64,000 bases of DNA from Prorocentrum cordatum (lineage: Eukaryota; Sar; Dinophyceae; Prorocentrales; Prorocentraceae). The notes beneath the pieces are model-generated. The model was given only the letters and a program-made list of their open reading frames with translations, had not been told where the DNA came from and searched no databases. The stretch lies in contig CAUYUJ010015518.1 of assembly GCA_963575745.1 (NCBI GenBank), forward strand, positions 263,861-327,860. Reading direction: 5' to 3'. The translations under genes were made by a program, and so were the position numbers. The first letter of the stretch is position 1, and each line of letters begins with the position of its first letter. Positions 1-10,436 of this stretch are shown in pieces.

Positions 1-410
1 CATTATATTATATTAAATTATGTTATATTATATTATATATTAGTATATTACAGTTTATTTTATTTTGTTTTTATTGTATCACATTCTATTATATGATATT
101 GTATGATATTATATTATGTTATATGCTATTATATTATATTCTCTTATAGTATCTTATTATATTATATTATATTTTACTATATTATATTATATTATATTGT
201 ATTATAATATATTATATTATATTGTATTATAAGATATTATATTATATTATATTATATTATATTGTATTATATGATATTATTTCACATTATATTATATCAT
301 ATTATATTATCTTATATTGTATTATATTATATTATAGTACATTATATTATATTATATTTTGTTTGATTATATATATATATATATATAATATATATATATT
401 ATATTATATC
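1..410. repeat. AT-rich low-complexity tract
   Basis: Degenerate TATAT/TTATA repeat ending in a CA-rich stretch at 410-435. It is equivalent to the AT tracts that separate the later tandem units at about 12,920-13,545 and 25,905-26,440. Any reading frame here is made of Tyr/Ile codons only, so I see no gene. Confidence 0.9.
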
Positions 411-519
411 GATACACACATACACAAACACACACATAGCCCGCCTTAGCATCCGCTTCTGCGCCCCCTATCCCCTCAGCCCCCCCGCGGTCCTCCAAGC
501 GACGCCCCTTCCCCTTCAG

Positions 520-2050
520 GACCCCGGCCGGCGCCGCCTCGCCCTGGCTGCTAGGTTCCACGGCCCTGGCCGCCGCGTCCGTGGCCGGCGGCAGGAGGCC
601 GGGCCGCGGCCCGCGCCGCGCGCTGCCCGCGGCGACGGCCGTGGTGGAGGCGCCCGCCGCCGCGGCGGAGGAGGCCCCGGAGGCCCCGCCGCCCTTCGAC
701 CCGGCCAAGGCCGGCATCGTTGGGCCCACCTCGAGTCGGGGCTCAAGGGACGGGGGTCCGTGCAAGCGGGGGTCCGTCCGAGCGCCGGGCCCTGCAGCAT
801 CCTGCAGAGCCAGGGCTGCACCGGCCCGGTCTTTTGAGTGCGCCAGTCTGCAGGACCCGGCAGGATTTTGCAGCATCTTGCGCAAGGCCCGACCGACCGG
901 GGTTTGGATGGACCCAGGTCAGTAGGTCCCCGATCGAGGATCGCGCGGGTGGTGCTGGGGGGTGACCTATAACCGGGGGGTGAAGAAAGAAGGCCCCCAA
1001 GGGGCCCTTCTCTTCACCACCCACTTGGGACCCCCCCCCTCTTACCACGCGCCCGAGAGGAAGGAAGACCGGCACGAGCCCAAGGGAGGACTAGGTGCCG
1101 CTACCGCTGCCATTACCCACTTCCTCGACGCCGCGGCCGGATTCGCCTCTGGATCCTGGTGAGAGTGCGCCCTGGGCGTGGCCCTGGGAGAGGCGGCATT
1201 GGTCTTTTTGATCTCCCATAGAGAGATTAACTGGTCGAGGGTCCGCGCGGATCTCTTGGGTCTGCGCTGGACCCCCAACGGCGGCGCCTCCGGCGCCGCG
1301 AGGTCCAGCGCCGATGCGAGGTATCCGCGCGGGCCTTCAAAAGTTAATGTTATACCGTGTCGTCTTCTTCTGCTGACCCCATCCCCGCTTCGAAAGCACT
1401 GGTCCCGCTGCCCGACCTGCCCCCCCCGCCCCCCCAGGCGGGGATTGATGCCGGCCCCGTCGGATTTTGCGGCGTCCATCCTGGCCTCGAGGGGGTAGGC
1501 TGGTGTCGCCAAGGAACCCTGGCCCGCTGGGGATGGGGATGGGGACGGGCCTGACGATGCTGACAAGGCGGTCGGCGTGACGGCGCCCCTGGGCTACTTC
1601 GATCCGCTGGGGTTCTGCCAGGTCGGCGACTACGCAGGCTTCCACAAGCTCCGCAGCTCCGAGCTGAAGCACGGGCGCGTCGCCATGATGGCCGCCTTCG
1701 GGACCGCTTTCCAGCACTTCGTGAAGCTCCCGGGCTTCGAGCAGACCCCTGCAGGGCTCGGGGCGCTCACCGACCCTACGGGTGTGCTCGGGTTCACCTG
1801 CCTCATCCTCCCCATCGCCGCGTTCACGGAGAGCGTGTACTGGAAGGATGACGATCTGTCCAAGGAGCCCGGCAACTTCGGGGACCCGGGAGACTGGGCG
1901 GGGCTCTTCGGCGCCTTCGGCGGCGGCTACAGCGACGAGATTCGGAACAAGGAGCTCAACAACGGCCGCATGGGAATGATCTCGGTCATGGGAATCCTGC
2001 TGGCGGAGATTGCCACCGGCAAGGACGGCATCCAGCAGTTCGGCCTCTGA
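520..2050 (+). CDS. Light-harvesting chlorophyll a-c binding protein, copy 1 (exons 520-709 and 1568-2050)
   Basis: Thylakoid antenna protein of the LHC superfamily; binds chlorophyll and carotenoid. The antenna exon (1568-2050, stop TGA) has three hydrophobic helices. Helix 1 contains ELKHGRVAM and helix 3 contains ELNNGRMGM, the paired Glu/Arg and His/Asn chlorophyll-ligand motifs of LHC proteins; the middle helix lies around LGFTCLILPIAAF. The upstream exon (520-709) reads in the same frame: a hydrophobic stretch SPWLLGSTALAAASVA, then an Arg/Ala/Pro-rich region ending in PPPFDPAK, as expected of a dinoflagellate plastid presequence. Joining at AAG|GC (709/710) to AAG|GC (1567/1568) gives FDPAK-AVGVTAPLGYFDPLG, a normal LHC N-terminus. 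The intron is 858 nt, GC-AG, phase 0, with CAAGGC at both borders. The first exon with the start codon is not within this copy; see 3548-3672. The exon map is inference; the antenna domain is certain. Confidence 0.9.
1227..1347. mobile_element. TTAA-ended inverted-repeat element inside LHC intron (unit 1)
   Basis: Arms begin TTAAC and end GTTAA. They share CCGCGCGGAT near the outside and GCGCTGGACC near the loop, with a GGCGCC palindrome in the centre. About 120 bp, no coding capacity, fully inside the inferred GC-AG intron. It has the form of a MITE or introner-like element. Its core (GGAT...GCGCTGG.CC) is shared with the element at 2927-3086, so the two form one family. Confidence 0.6.
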
Positions 2051-2478
2051 GCGCACCGCGGCGATCTGAGGGTGGATGGGGCACTGCGCTGGTGCTGCTC
2101 CCTGCCAGCCCATGAATCGGGCTGGCCGAGGGAGGCGCAGATTCCAGCGGGCTTCTGCTCTGTAGGAGCAGGAGGATTCGAACGGTTTTCGCCGGAAGAC
2201 GAGCAGGCAGCATGGCGCGGCCCGTCAAGTCTCCTCCGGCCGCACGGCAGTCTGCTGCAGTTTTCGAAGCCCGCTGCGGCTTCAGGAGCCCATTGCTCGG
2301 TCCTCCCCGTACCGCTGCGGTGGCCATGGGCTCGTGGCTGCCGTACCGCGTGCCGGGGCGCGGAAAATCTTGGCCGCGCAGTCGTCCGCCAGGCCGCAGT
2401 GCCAGTGGCAGGAGGCGCCAGCGGCGGCGCCATGGTGATCACCCTCCACGGGCCTCGAAGAAGAACCAATTGCACAAA
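2051..2478 (+). other. LHC 3' flank, no gene recognised
   Basis: GC-rich sequence after the antenna stop codon, probably 3' UTR and spacer. It contains a short hairpin TCTGCTC...GAGCAGG near 2157-2172. All three units carry it with few changes. No polyadenylation signal was recognised. Confidence 0.4.
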
Positions 2479-2522
2479 CATAAACTGGTAAGGATCCGCG
2501 CTGGCCTTCGACGGTTTATGTA
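2479..2522. repeat. Short inverted repeat with GGATCCGCGCTGG core (unit 1)
   Basis: ACATAAACTGGT on the left is mirrored by CGGTTTATGTAT on the right, around GGATCCGCGCTGG. That core recurs in the larger elements at 1227-1347 and 2927-3086, so this looks like a reduced member of the same family. Copies lie at about 15,600-15,643 and 28,496-28,539. Confidence 0.5.
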
Positions 2523-2926
2523 TATGCAGTTTTTTCTCCTAGGGCCGCAGTGGCCATCAAGCGGCAGCAACGCCAACGACAAGTTTGACCAGCCGCCTCC
2601 TTCCCCCTCTTTCTCCCCCGGGGCCCCGTAGACTTCTGGTGTTCCAACCTGCTTTAGCTATGATTGCCAGAAAGAAATTCGAGCACCAACGAAATACGGA
2701 AACTAATAGGCTTTCCCGTGTCGGGCCTTGGGAGGCGATACTCGTTCGACACTTTGCCAGCGTGCGGAAAATCTTGGCCGCGCAGTCGTCTGCCCGGCCG
2801 CAGTGCTAGCAGCAGGAGGCGCCATGGGCCGCACCATGGTTATCACTCTCAACGGGTCTCGTGGCTCGCACATGTGGCTCAGGTGTTGCTTTGAATTCGT
2901 GGAAGAAGAAGAAGAAAACAACGCCA

Positions 2927-3086
2927 TTAACATACACTTTTGGCGCTCCGCGCGGATTTCTTGGATCCGCGCTGGGCCGCCCCCGGCGGCGCCGCCGGCG
3001 CCGCCCCTGGCGCGCGCCGCGCGCCAGGGAGGGGGGCCCAGCGCAGATCCAAGAAATCCGCGGGTAGCGCCAACACATTATGTTAA
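2927..3086. mobile_element. 160-bp TTAA inverted-repeat element (MITE-like), unit 1
   Basis: About 50-nt arms run inward from TTAACATA and out to TATGTTAA. Each arm contains TGGCGCT, then GCGGATTTCTTGGAT and GCGCTGGGCC, and between the arms is a GC-rich palindromic centre. The arms differ at several positions, so this is an aged copy. There is no coding capacity. Flanking CA/TG extends the palindrome slightly. Confidence 0.7.
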
Positions 3087-3164
3087 TGCCGTCTTTTCTG
3101 TTTCAAATCCCTGCGCCCACCGCAGGCTCACCCGCGGCCCCTCGTGCCCTTGCTGACGAACGAA

Positions 3165-3190
3165 CAACACACACACACACCCATACCCAC
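3165..3190. repeat. CA microsatellite
   Basis: Short ACACAC run followed by CCATACCCACA and a G-run. Present in each unit (about 16,289 and 29,173). Confidence 0.8.
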
Positions 3191-3547
3191 AGGGGGGGGC
3201 GGGGAGGGCCACGGGTGCGTGCTGTCGGATTGGGGGTCCCGCTGGAACGGGAGCCTCCCTCGGGGTCCGACAGCCCGCACTCAATACTCATAGCCAGCCC
3301 TCCTCCGTCCGAGCTCCCTATGGTTAAGTCGGGCCTGTCCCTCTGCAGGAGGACTCTTCAAAACTGGTCCAAAAATAATGTGGGGACGACTTCCTGGGAC
3401 TTTTGTGGGAGCATGTCTGGAGCATTGCTCGACAATTGTGCTTTTTCGTCCCAAGTATCCCCCTGTATGGGGGACGTGCCCGACCTGGACCCTATGTATG
3501 GGTGTGGGCGTCTGCTCTTCGCTCGTCGCTCGCAGCGCGCCGGCCCG

Positions 3548-3672
3548 ATGGCCGCCTTCGTGCCCTCGGCGGCCGCGGCCAGCCCGGCGGCGCAGCCGCT
3601 GCGGGCGGTGCCCCTCGGCTCGGCGGCGCCCGCGGCGGCCGCCGGCGCCCGCGCGCCGGGCGGCGGCGCGCG
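3548..3672 (+). CDS. Possible first exon of an LHC gene (plastid presequence), unit 1
   Basis: ATG at 3548 opens an Ala/Pro/Arg-rich segment beginning MAAFVPSAAAASPAAQPL. The AFVP-like start resembles the segment found just after signal-peptide cleavage in peridinin-plastid proteins, but no hydrophobic signal peptide precedes it, so another exon may lie upstream. If the exon ends at GCGCG|GACC (3672), a GA-AG intron to CAG|GACC at 13,634 keeps the frame and gives ...GGGA-R-TPAGAASPW. That intron would be about 10 kb and would span most of a repeat unit. The alternative is that it belongs to another gene, or is a relic. The sequence is unchanged in all three units, which argues for function. 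Confidence 0.4.
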
Positions 3673-3899
3673 GACCTCGGGGGGCAAGGCGAGGGGGGGG
3701 ATGTCGGCCACGCGCGGCCACGCCCTTCTGAGAGGCCCCCCCCTGCTCGGAAGGCGCGGGCCCGATTTATGTATAAATCTATAGATGCGAGGCCGGCGCC
3801 TTCTGAGCAGCAGCCTCCTGTTACGAGGCCCTTCCCCCCTCCCCCCAGCCCCTTTGTGCGCGCCGCCAGGGCTGGGCGGTGGCACAGCACGGGGGCCTC

Positions 3900-4070
3900 G
3901 TGTGCCCTCGCAGGTTGGTCTTTGGCGTCGATTGGCGTCGGTTCGCGTCTGGGGGTGGATGGGCTAGCGCCGATTTCGCGCCGATTTCGCGTCGGTTTCG
4001 CGTCGGCTTAGCGTCGGTTTCGCGTCGGTTTAGCGTCCTGTTAGCGTCGTCTAGCGTCGACTCGCAAGAG
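3900..4070. repeat. Degenerate 11-12 bp GCGTCGGTTTC repeat
   Basis: About ten imperfect copies of GCGTCGGTTTC/GCGCCGATTTC/GCGTCGTCTA. Equivalents lie at about 17,040-17,195 and 29,935-30,080. No gene. Confidence 0.7.
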
Positions 4071-4245
4071 CCGACAATGGGAGGCTCCCGTGAGTTGCCA
4101 GGAGCGTGCGGTTTTGCCATTGTGGACCCATCGCCGATCTGTCGGCGATGCAGCGCCGCTTCCCGCTCGACGTTTCCCCACTGAGCTGGTCCCCCCATGC
4201 TGAGATCACCGCTGGGGTTGCTACGGGGATATGGGGGGTTTATCT

Positions 4246-4493
4246 GGTTGGCCCGGGGTGGGGTCCAGCGAAAGGGGGTGGTACAGCAGATTTGGTGCAA
4301 TAGATTTGTGGGGTTGCAATAGAATCGGATTGTGCAATACATTCCGGGACGTCAGTATATTGATGTTTTTTGTGTGCAATACATTGAATGCAATACAGTG
4401 CAATACAATTCTCTGGCGCAATACGTTTGCAATACAATCGCCCCAACCCTATTGCACCACCCCCTTTCAGCTGGATCTCCTTTTGGGTCAACC
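4246..4493. mobile_element. 248-bp terminal-inverted-repeat element, unit 1
   Basis: The left end GGTTGGCCC...TCCAGCGAAAGGGGGTGGT is mirrored by the right end ACCACCCCCTTTCAGCTGGA...GGGTCAACC. The arms are about 38 nt and differ at several positions. The interior carries eight or nine copies of GCAATA(C/G) within 160 bp. Non-coding; MITE-like in form, not assignable to a known family by eye. Confidence 0.6.
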
Positions 4494-4643
4494 AAGGCTT
4501 AGAAGCGGATGCGGAGGCGGGTTATATGTGGCCTACATTGAACATCCATAGTAAGGGCGGGTAACCTTCCAAAAGGCACCCTTGCGTGCTTGCCGTTCCA
4601 GGGGTCTTGCGTCCTTGCAGCGCGTCCTTACTACAGCTTTCGA

Positions 4644-4672
4644 TTGTAACCTGTCACAGAAGTGGGTTACAA
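4644..4672. repeat. Short hairpin TTGTAACC/GGTTACAA, absent from unit 3
   Basis: Eight-base complementary arms around a 13-nt loop. Units 1 and 2 have it (unit 2 at about 17,768-17,795). In unit 3 the flanks TTTCGA and CAAGTGC are joined directly near 30,654, a 26-nt presence/absence difference. Confidence 0.75.
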
Positions 4673-4839
4673 GTGCTTTTAGTGGCTTCGCGGAGGAACT
4701 GTACAGATCTGGTCGACGTGGGCGGAACCCATTCGGTAGAGTTTTCTAATCATATTCTGGGTCAGGCCAGCTATATAGCTATTCCCACCATTACAATATT
4801 TTTATTACCCGGACCCCCCCCCTAAACCAGACCCCCCCC

Positions 4840-5420
4840 AGGGACGCTCCGGTTGCTTTTCGGACGTCCCGGCGGCCCCCTGGACGCCCTTGGAAAAGGT
4901 CCGCCGGCCCTTCAGGGCCTCCCAGGGCGCCTTGCTGGGCCTTGCAAGCAGACTATTGGCGATCCGAGGGGTCATCGGAGAGGCGCAAGAGAGACCCAGA
5001 ACAGCACAAGAGCGCTCCTAGAGGAACCTGGATGGTCCGAAGACCGCCCAAGAGGCCCCCAAGACGTCCCAAGAGGCCGTTAAGAGAGCCCCGAAGAAGC
5101 ACAAATCGATCCATTCTCTAAGGGAAATGTATTTGTTTAGTATATCCGCTTTGGGGGTCTTCGCAGCGTCCAAGACGGCCGGATGGGCCCCCGATATCGC
5201 CCCGAGACGGCCCAAGAGGCCCCCCAGAGGGTGTGAAGACGGCCCAAGAGGGCCCCAAGACTTCCCCAGAGAGCCCCGAGACTGCCCACAAGAAGTCCAA
5301 GATGCCCCCAGAAGGCTCCCAAGAGAGACCCACGAAAGCCATGGGAGACCCCCAAGAAGGCCATTGGAGGATCCCACGAGGGCCCTAGATGGCTTCAGAA
5401 GACCTCTGGAGGGCCGAGCT
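4840..5420. repeat. Degenerate GGCCCAAGAGGCCCC repeats (forward)
   Basis: Imperfect repeats of roughly 25-35 bp built on GACGGCCCAAGAGGCCCC. The same family lies in the opposite orientation at 9,930-10,260 and 12,010-12,870 of this unit. Copies: 17,960-18,540 and 30,820-31,400. Frames are open on both strands because the base composition lacks TA; I see no gene. Confidence 0.7.
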
Positions 5421-6420
5421 GACCCGACGATCTTGGTCCCACGCTTGCGGCTCGAGGTTTCAGTTCCTCGATCGAAAGAGACAGGCAATGAATCTAGATT
5501 CGAAGTTCGACGATCGAAGATTTTTTGAGTGCCTGGGGCCCTCCAGGCATTCAGGAAGCGACCGGACATCGATCTGTTCGGAGCAACTGCGATTTCTGCG
5601 GCCTGTATGGGAATGCTCTTTACTTCCTCACAGGACCTTCGCGCGTGAAAATTAGCCTGACGAGGGACCCGACCATATGCAGGTATGAGTACCGCAATAG
5701 TGCTTCACTTTCTCGGTGGCGATCCCTATGAGGCAACGAACCGTGCTAGGGGTGTGCCGACATGAATGGCGCGGTACACAACGCGAGCAAAAACGATTGA
5801 TCTGAGTACGTAGGGAGACTGAGCGCGGGTGTTTCTGAGCGCGAGTGCATCTGACTGTGAATGAATCTGCGTGTGGGCGAGTCTACGTGCATGAATGCGA
5901 GTACGACAAAGCATGGTGCAATTGTATATGACTGTCAATACTTTGAGAACGACTGCCTCTGAGTACTCGCGACGCTGGGCGTGGCCGCCGCAAGGAGCTT
6001 CCCCGGGACTCCCCGACGGCATCGCCCGCGCGCCGCAACGCCAATGTCGGCGCGCCCCCCCGCGAGGATCGCGCCCGCTTCCTCCCCTTCTTTTACTCCC
6101 TCTTTGCCCGCGCACTCAAAAGTCCAAGGCTGCGGGCGCAGCGCAGCGCGGAGTCCCCGCGACGCGCGCAGGTCGTCCCGGAGGGGTCCCAGCGACGCGC
6201 GCGGGTCGTCCGCTGCGCGGAGCAAAGAAGAGAGCTGACTGGCTGGCTGATAGCGGACAAAGCTCTTGCCGCTGGGCAAAGCGACGACGGGCGAGCGAAA
6301 CGCTGGGCAGAACGCAGCACGGAGCCCCCGCGACGCGCGCTGGTCGCCCCAGAGGGGTCCCAGCGACGCGCGCGGGTCGTCCGCCGCGCGGAGCAGAGAG
6401 AAAGCTAGCTGGCTGGCTGG
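5421..6420. other. Spacer with GCGACGCGCG repeats, no gene recognised
   Basis: Unique-looking sequence to about 6,090, then two tandem copies of a roughly 175-bp GCGACGCGCGC.GGTCG block (6,130-6,420) leading into the 90-bp satellite. Equivalents: about 18,543-19,540 and 31,405-32,400. Confidence 0.5.
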
Positions 6421-8623
6421 GACGTTCGGTGGGGCTCCATATGGGCCACGAAGCGCTGTGCTGGGTGGGGGAGACGCATGCAGTTCCCTGTGGGGCCACG
6501 AAACGTGTGTCGGGTGGGCCGAAATGAATGGCGGGGACGCCTTCGGATTGTGCCACGGAGACCTTCGGCGGAGCTCCTGTGGGGCCACGAAACGTGTGAG
6601 GGGTGGGCCGAAATGGGTGGCGGGGACGCATGCGGACTGTGCCACGGGGACCTTCGGCGGAGCTCCTATGGGGCCACGAAGCGTGTGAGGGGTGTGCCGA
6701 AATTGGTTTGCGGTACGCATGCGGACTGCGCCAAGGAGGCCTTTTGTGGAGCTCCCTATGGGGCCACGAAGCGTGTGAGGGGTGAGCCGACATGAATGGC
6801 GGGGACGCCTTCGGATTGTGCCTCTGGGACCTTCGGCGGAACTCCTATGGGGCCACGAAACGTGTGAGGGATGTGCGGACATGAATGGCGGGGACGCATG
6901 CGTACTGTGCCACGGGGACCTTCGGCGGAGCTCCTATGGGCCACGAAGCGTGTGACGGAGACCTTCGGCGGAGCTCCTATGGGGCCACGAAGCGTGTGAG
7001 GGGTGGGCCGAAATGAATGGCGGGGGCGCATGCGGACTGTGCCACTGGGACCTTCGGCGGAGCTCCGATGGGGCCATGAAGCGTGTGAGGGGTGATTCGA
7101 CATGAATGACGGGGACGCATGCGGACTGTGCCACGGAAACCTTCGGCGGAGCTCTTGTGGGGCCACGAAACGTGGGAGGGGTGGGCCGAAATGAATTGCG
7201 GGGACGCATGCGGACTGTGCCATTGTCACCTTCGGCGCAGCCCCTATGGGGCCACGAAGCGTGTGAGTGGTGGGCCGAAATGGGTATGCGGGACGCATGC
7301 GGACTGTCCCATTGGGACTTTCGGCAGCGCTCCTATGTGGCCACGGAACGTGTGAGGGGTGTGCCGAAATGGGTGTGCGGGACGCACGCGGGCACACCCA
7401 CTGGGATCTTCAGCGGAGCTCCTCATGGGGCCACGAAACGTGTGGGGCGTCTGCCGAAATAGGTGTGCGGGGCGCATGCGGGCACAGCCATTGGGTCCTT
7501 CGGCGGAGCTCCTTATGGGGTCACGAAGCGTGTGAAGGGTGTGCCGAAATGGGCGTGCGGGACGCATGCGGGCACACCCACTGGGACCTTCGGTGGAGCT
7601 CCCTATGGGGCCACGAAATGTGTGAGGGGTGCGCCGAAATGGGTGTGCGGGGCGCACGCGGGCATACCCAGTGGGACCTTCGGTGGAGCTCCCTATGGGG
7701 CCACGAAGCGTGTGAGGGGTGTGCCGACATGGGTGTGCGGGACGCATGCGGGCACACCCACTGGGACCTTCGGCGGAGCTCCCTATGGGGCCACGAAACG
7801 TGTGAGGGGTGGGCCGAAATGGGTGTGCGGGACGCACGCGGGCATACCCACTGGGACCTTCGGCGGGGTTCCTATGCGGCCACGAAACGTGTGGGGGGTG
7901 TGCCGACATGGGTGTGCGGGACGCATGCGGGCACACCCACTGGGACCTTCGGCGGAGCTCCCTATGGGGCCACGAAACGTGTGAGGGGTGGGCCGAAATG
8001 GGTGTGCGGGACGCACGCGGGCATACCCAGTGGGACCTTCGGTGGAGCTCCCTGTGGGGCCACGAAACGTGTGAGGGGTGTGCCGACATGGGTGTGCGGG
8101 ACGCATGCGGGCACTCCCACTGGGACCTTCGGTGGAGCTCCCTATGGGGCCACGAAACGTGTGAAGGGTGTGCCGAAATGGGTGTGCGGGACGCATGCGG
8201 GCACACCCACTGGGACTTCAGCGGAGCTCCTCATGGGGCCACGAAGCGTGTGAGGGGTGTTCCGAAATGGGTGTGCGGGACGCATGCGGGCACACCCACT
8301 GGGACCTTCGGCGGAGTTCCCTATGGGGAACGTGTGAGGGGTGTGCCGAAATGGGTGTGCGGGACGCATGCGGGCACATCCACTGGGACCTTCGGTGGAG
8401 CTCCCTATGGGGCCACGAAACGTGTGAGGGGTGTGCCGAAATGGGTGTGCGGGACGCACGCGGGCACACCCACTGGGACCTTCGGCGGAGCTCCCTATGG
8501 GGCCACGAAGCGTGTGAGGGGTGTGCCGACATGGGTGTGCGGGACGCATGCGGGCACACCCACTGGGACCCTCGGCGGAGCTCCCCATGGGGCCACGAAA
8601 CGTGTGAGGGGTGTGCCGAAATG
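6421..8623. repeat. 90-bp satellite, unit 1 (about 24 monomers)
   Basis: Monomers of 90 bp (for example CCCTATGGGG at 7,691 and 7,781), higher in divergence on the left and nearly uniform on the right. Since 90 is a multiple of three and monomers lack stops in several frames, long reading frames of 30-residue repeats appear on both strands. They interrupt at different places in each unit, so I treat it as satellite, not protein. Confidence 0.9.
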
Positions 8624-8720
8624 AGTGATGATGGTGGTGATGATGATGATGACGATGATGATGGTGGGAGGAGGGAGGAGGAAGGATGGGGAGGAGGAGG
8701 AGAAGAGGAGAGGAGACGCG
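8624..8720. repeat. GAT/GGA trinucleotide microsatellite
   Basis: GATGATGGTGGTGAT repeats followed by GGA-rich sequence immediately after the last satellite monomer. Copies at 21,552-21,650 and 34,688-34,790, with different repeat counts. Confidence 0.85.
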
Positions 8721-9105
8721 GGCCACCGTCTCTTCAAAACGAGGACCCACCACCACAGGATGGTTGGGAAATGAGCTCTCCTTCCCCAGTCCTGCGCACA
8801 AGCGTGCATGCGCATCGGGCGACCGCGGTGCCAACAGGAACCAGGGATAACAGAAAATGAGCCAGTCGCCCGTCCAGGCGTCGAGGTCCCCCCTGCAGAA
8901 GCAGGCGATGATTTATTGCTTTGCCGGGGAGGGTCCGGAACAGGGTGCATGGCGCGAGAAGCCAATGCAGTTTCCCTTTTGTTGTTGTATACACATACTT
9001 TGCCTTAGCATCCGCTTCGTTTTATATAGTGCACATATACATGTATATATACACATATGTATACCAGAACCATCGCGCGCTTCGCGCGCGCTCAAGTTCT
9101 AGCTA

Positions 9106-9360
9106 GGGTCGTGACCATCGTCATCATTAGCATCATCATCCCCGTCATCTGAATCGTCATGGTTATGGTCACCTTCGCCATCACCAGCACAACAATCAGC
9201 ATTATCACCCGTATCGTCAGCATCGTGATCACCATCGCCATCGTTGTCGTCGTATTTTTCAGCATATCATCTGCATCAGCAATATCTTGTTGGTCGTCGT
9301 CGGCGTCGCCGTCGGCATAGTCATCGTCATCATCATCAGCGCCATCGCCGTCGTCATCCC
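9106..9360. repeat. Degenerate CAT/CGT trinucleotide repeat
   Basis: Imperfect CATCATCGTC array. Copies at about 22,025-22,290 and 35,175-35,430. Confidence 0.8.
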
Positions 9361-9469
9361 CGGTCCACTGCAGCCTCTTACCCTTCTCCTTTTCCCCGTT
9401 TCTATGTTCCCATCATCTTATACTCATCATTTTCTTCGTCGGCGTCTCCCTGAAGAAAGGATCCCTTTT

Positions 9470-9875
9470 CCTTCACCTCCTCATCTTCTTCGTCTTCTTC
9501 CTCCTCCTCCTCCTCCCTGTCTTCCCCGCTCTTCGGTGTGTCCCTCCTTGTGTTCCTTCACCTACTTAACCTCCTTCCTCCTCTCGAGCCCTATTCATCC
9601 TGCGCTCCCCATCCCTCCTCGTTCTCAGCTTCCCTCCCCGAGCCAGAGAATGAGAAAACAGTATAATCTAACAAGAACAATGTCCCTCCTCCTCTTCCCC
9701 CTCCCCCCTCTTCGTCCTCCTGATATTCCTCCCCCTCCTCCCCTCCTCCTCCTCCTCCTCCTCCTCCTCCTCCTCCTCCTCCTCCTCTTGTCCTCCTCCT
9801 CTCCTCCTCTCTCCTCCTCCTCCTCCTCCTTGTCCTCTCCTTCCTCCTCCTCCTCCTCCTCTTCTCTCAACGCAC
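9470..9875. repeat. TCC/TTC-rich polypyrimidine tract
   Basis: (CTCCTC)n with interruptions; length varies among units (22,400-22,785 and 35,540-35,965). No gene. Confidence 0.85.
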
Positions 9876-9889
9876 CCAGTACACGGGTG

Positions 9890-10260
9890 CCTGTTGGAAC
9901 GCGTGCCAGGAGCCTTTTTTGGGAAACATTGTGGCAGTCTCTGGAGCCTCTCCGGGCCTTCCTTTGGAGTCCTTCGGGGTCTTTGTTGGTCAGTCTGAGA
10001 GTCCATTTCGGCCGTTCCGGGTCCCTCTTGGCTCGTCGTGGGGAGCTTAGCCCGTCTTGGGGCCCTCCTGGGGCCCTCTCCGACCATGTAGGAATCCTCT
10101 GGTTGCCCCCTCGGGCTTCCTGGGGGCTCTCTTGGGCCGTCTTGTAGCTCTTCTGTGCCGCTCGAAGCTCTCTTCAGCCCATCTTGGAACCCTCTTTGGG
10201 GCCTCTGGGGCCGTCTGGGGCCCATTTTGGTAACCTCTTGGGCCGTCGCGACCGCTGGTA
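9890..10260. repeat. Degenerate GGCC repeats (reverse orientation)
   Basis: GGGGCCCTC/TTGGGCCGTCTTG repeats, the reverse complement of the family at 4,840-5,420. Copies at about 22,815-23,165 and 36,005-36,345. Confidence 0.65.
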
Positions 10261-10436
10261 GAACTGAAAAGCGAAGCTCCCAGAAATTATCCCGGCAAAG
10301 CAACCTAACAGCGATGTGTAGGAGCATATCTGGAAGCATTCTCCTTACGATTCAGATGAGAAACCTGTTGTAGAATTCTGCTGTTCTCGCAGTCGTAGTC
10401 GCATTCGCGATGGCGGTCGCAGTGGCAACGGCAGTC

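Noticed and set aside
222-449. Tyr/Ile-rich small protein in the AT tract
   Set aside because: Simple TAT repeats; no counterpart conserved in other AT tracts.
1337-2113. 258-codon minus-strand frame opposite the LHC gene
   Set aside because: Shadow of a GC-rich coding strand; the plus strand carries unmistakable LHC motifs.
2150-2220. tRNA-like GTTCGAATCC box on the minus strand
   Set aside because: The bases that should form the T-stem do not pair and no acceptor or anticodon stem can be drawn.
7244-8253. Long reading frames of 30-residue Cys/His/Trp repeats in the satellite, looking like a repeat protein
   Set aside because: Open on both strands and in several frames, frame-broken differently in each unit, no start context; explained by a 90-bp satellite.
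6421-8623. CRISPR-like array
   Set aside because: Repeats are contiguous 90-mers without unique spacers, and the genome is eukaryotic.
9625-9870. Glu/Arg-rich minus-strand frames opposite the TCC tract
   Set aside because: Trinucleotide repeat shadow; length differs in each unit.
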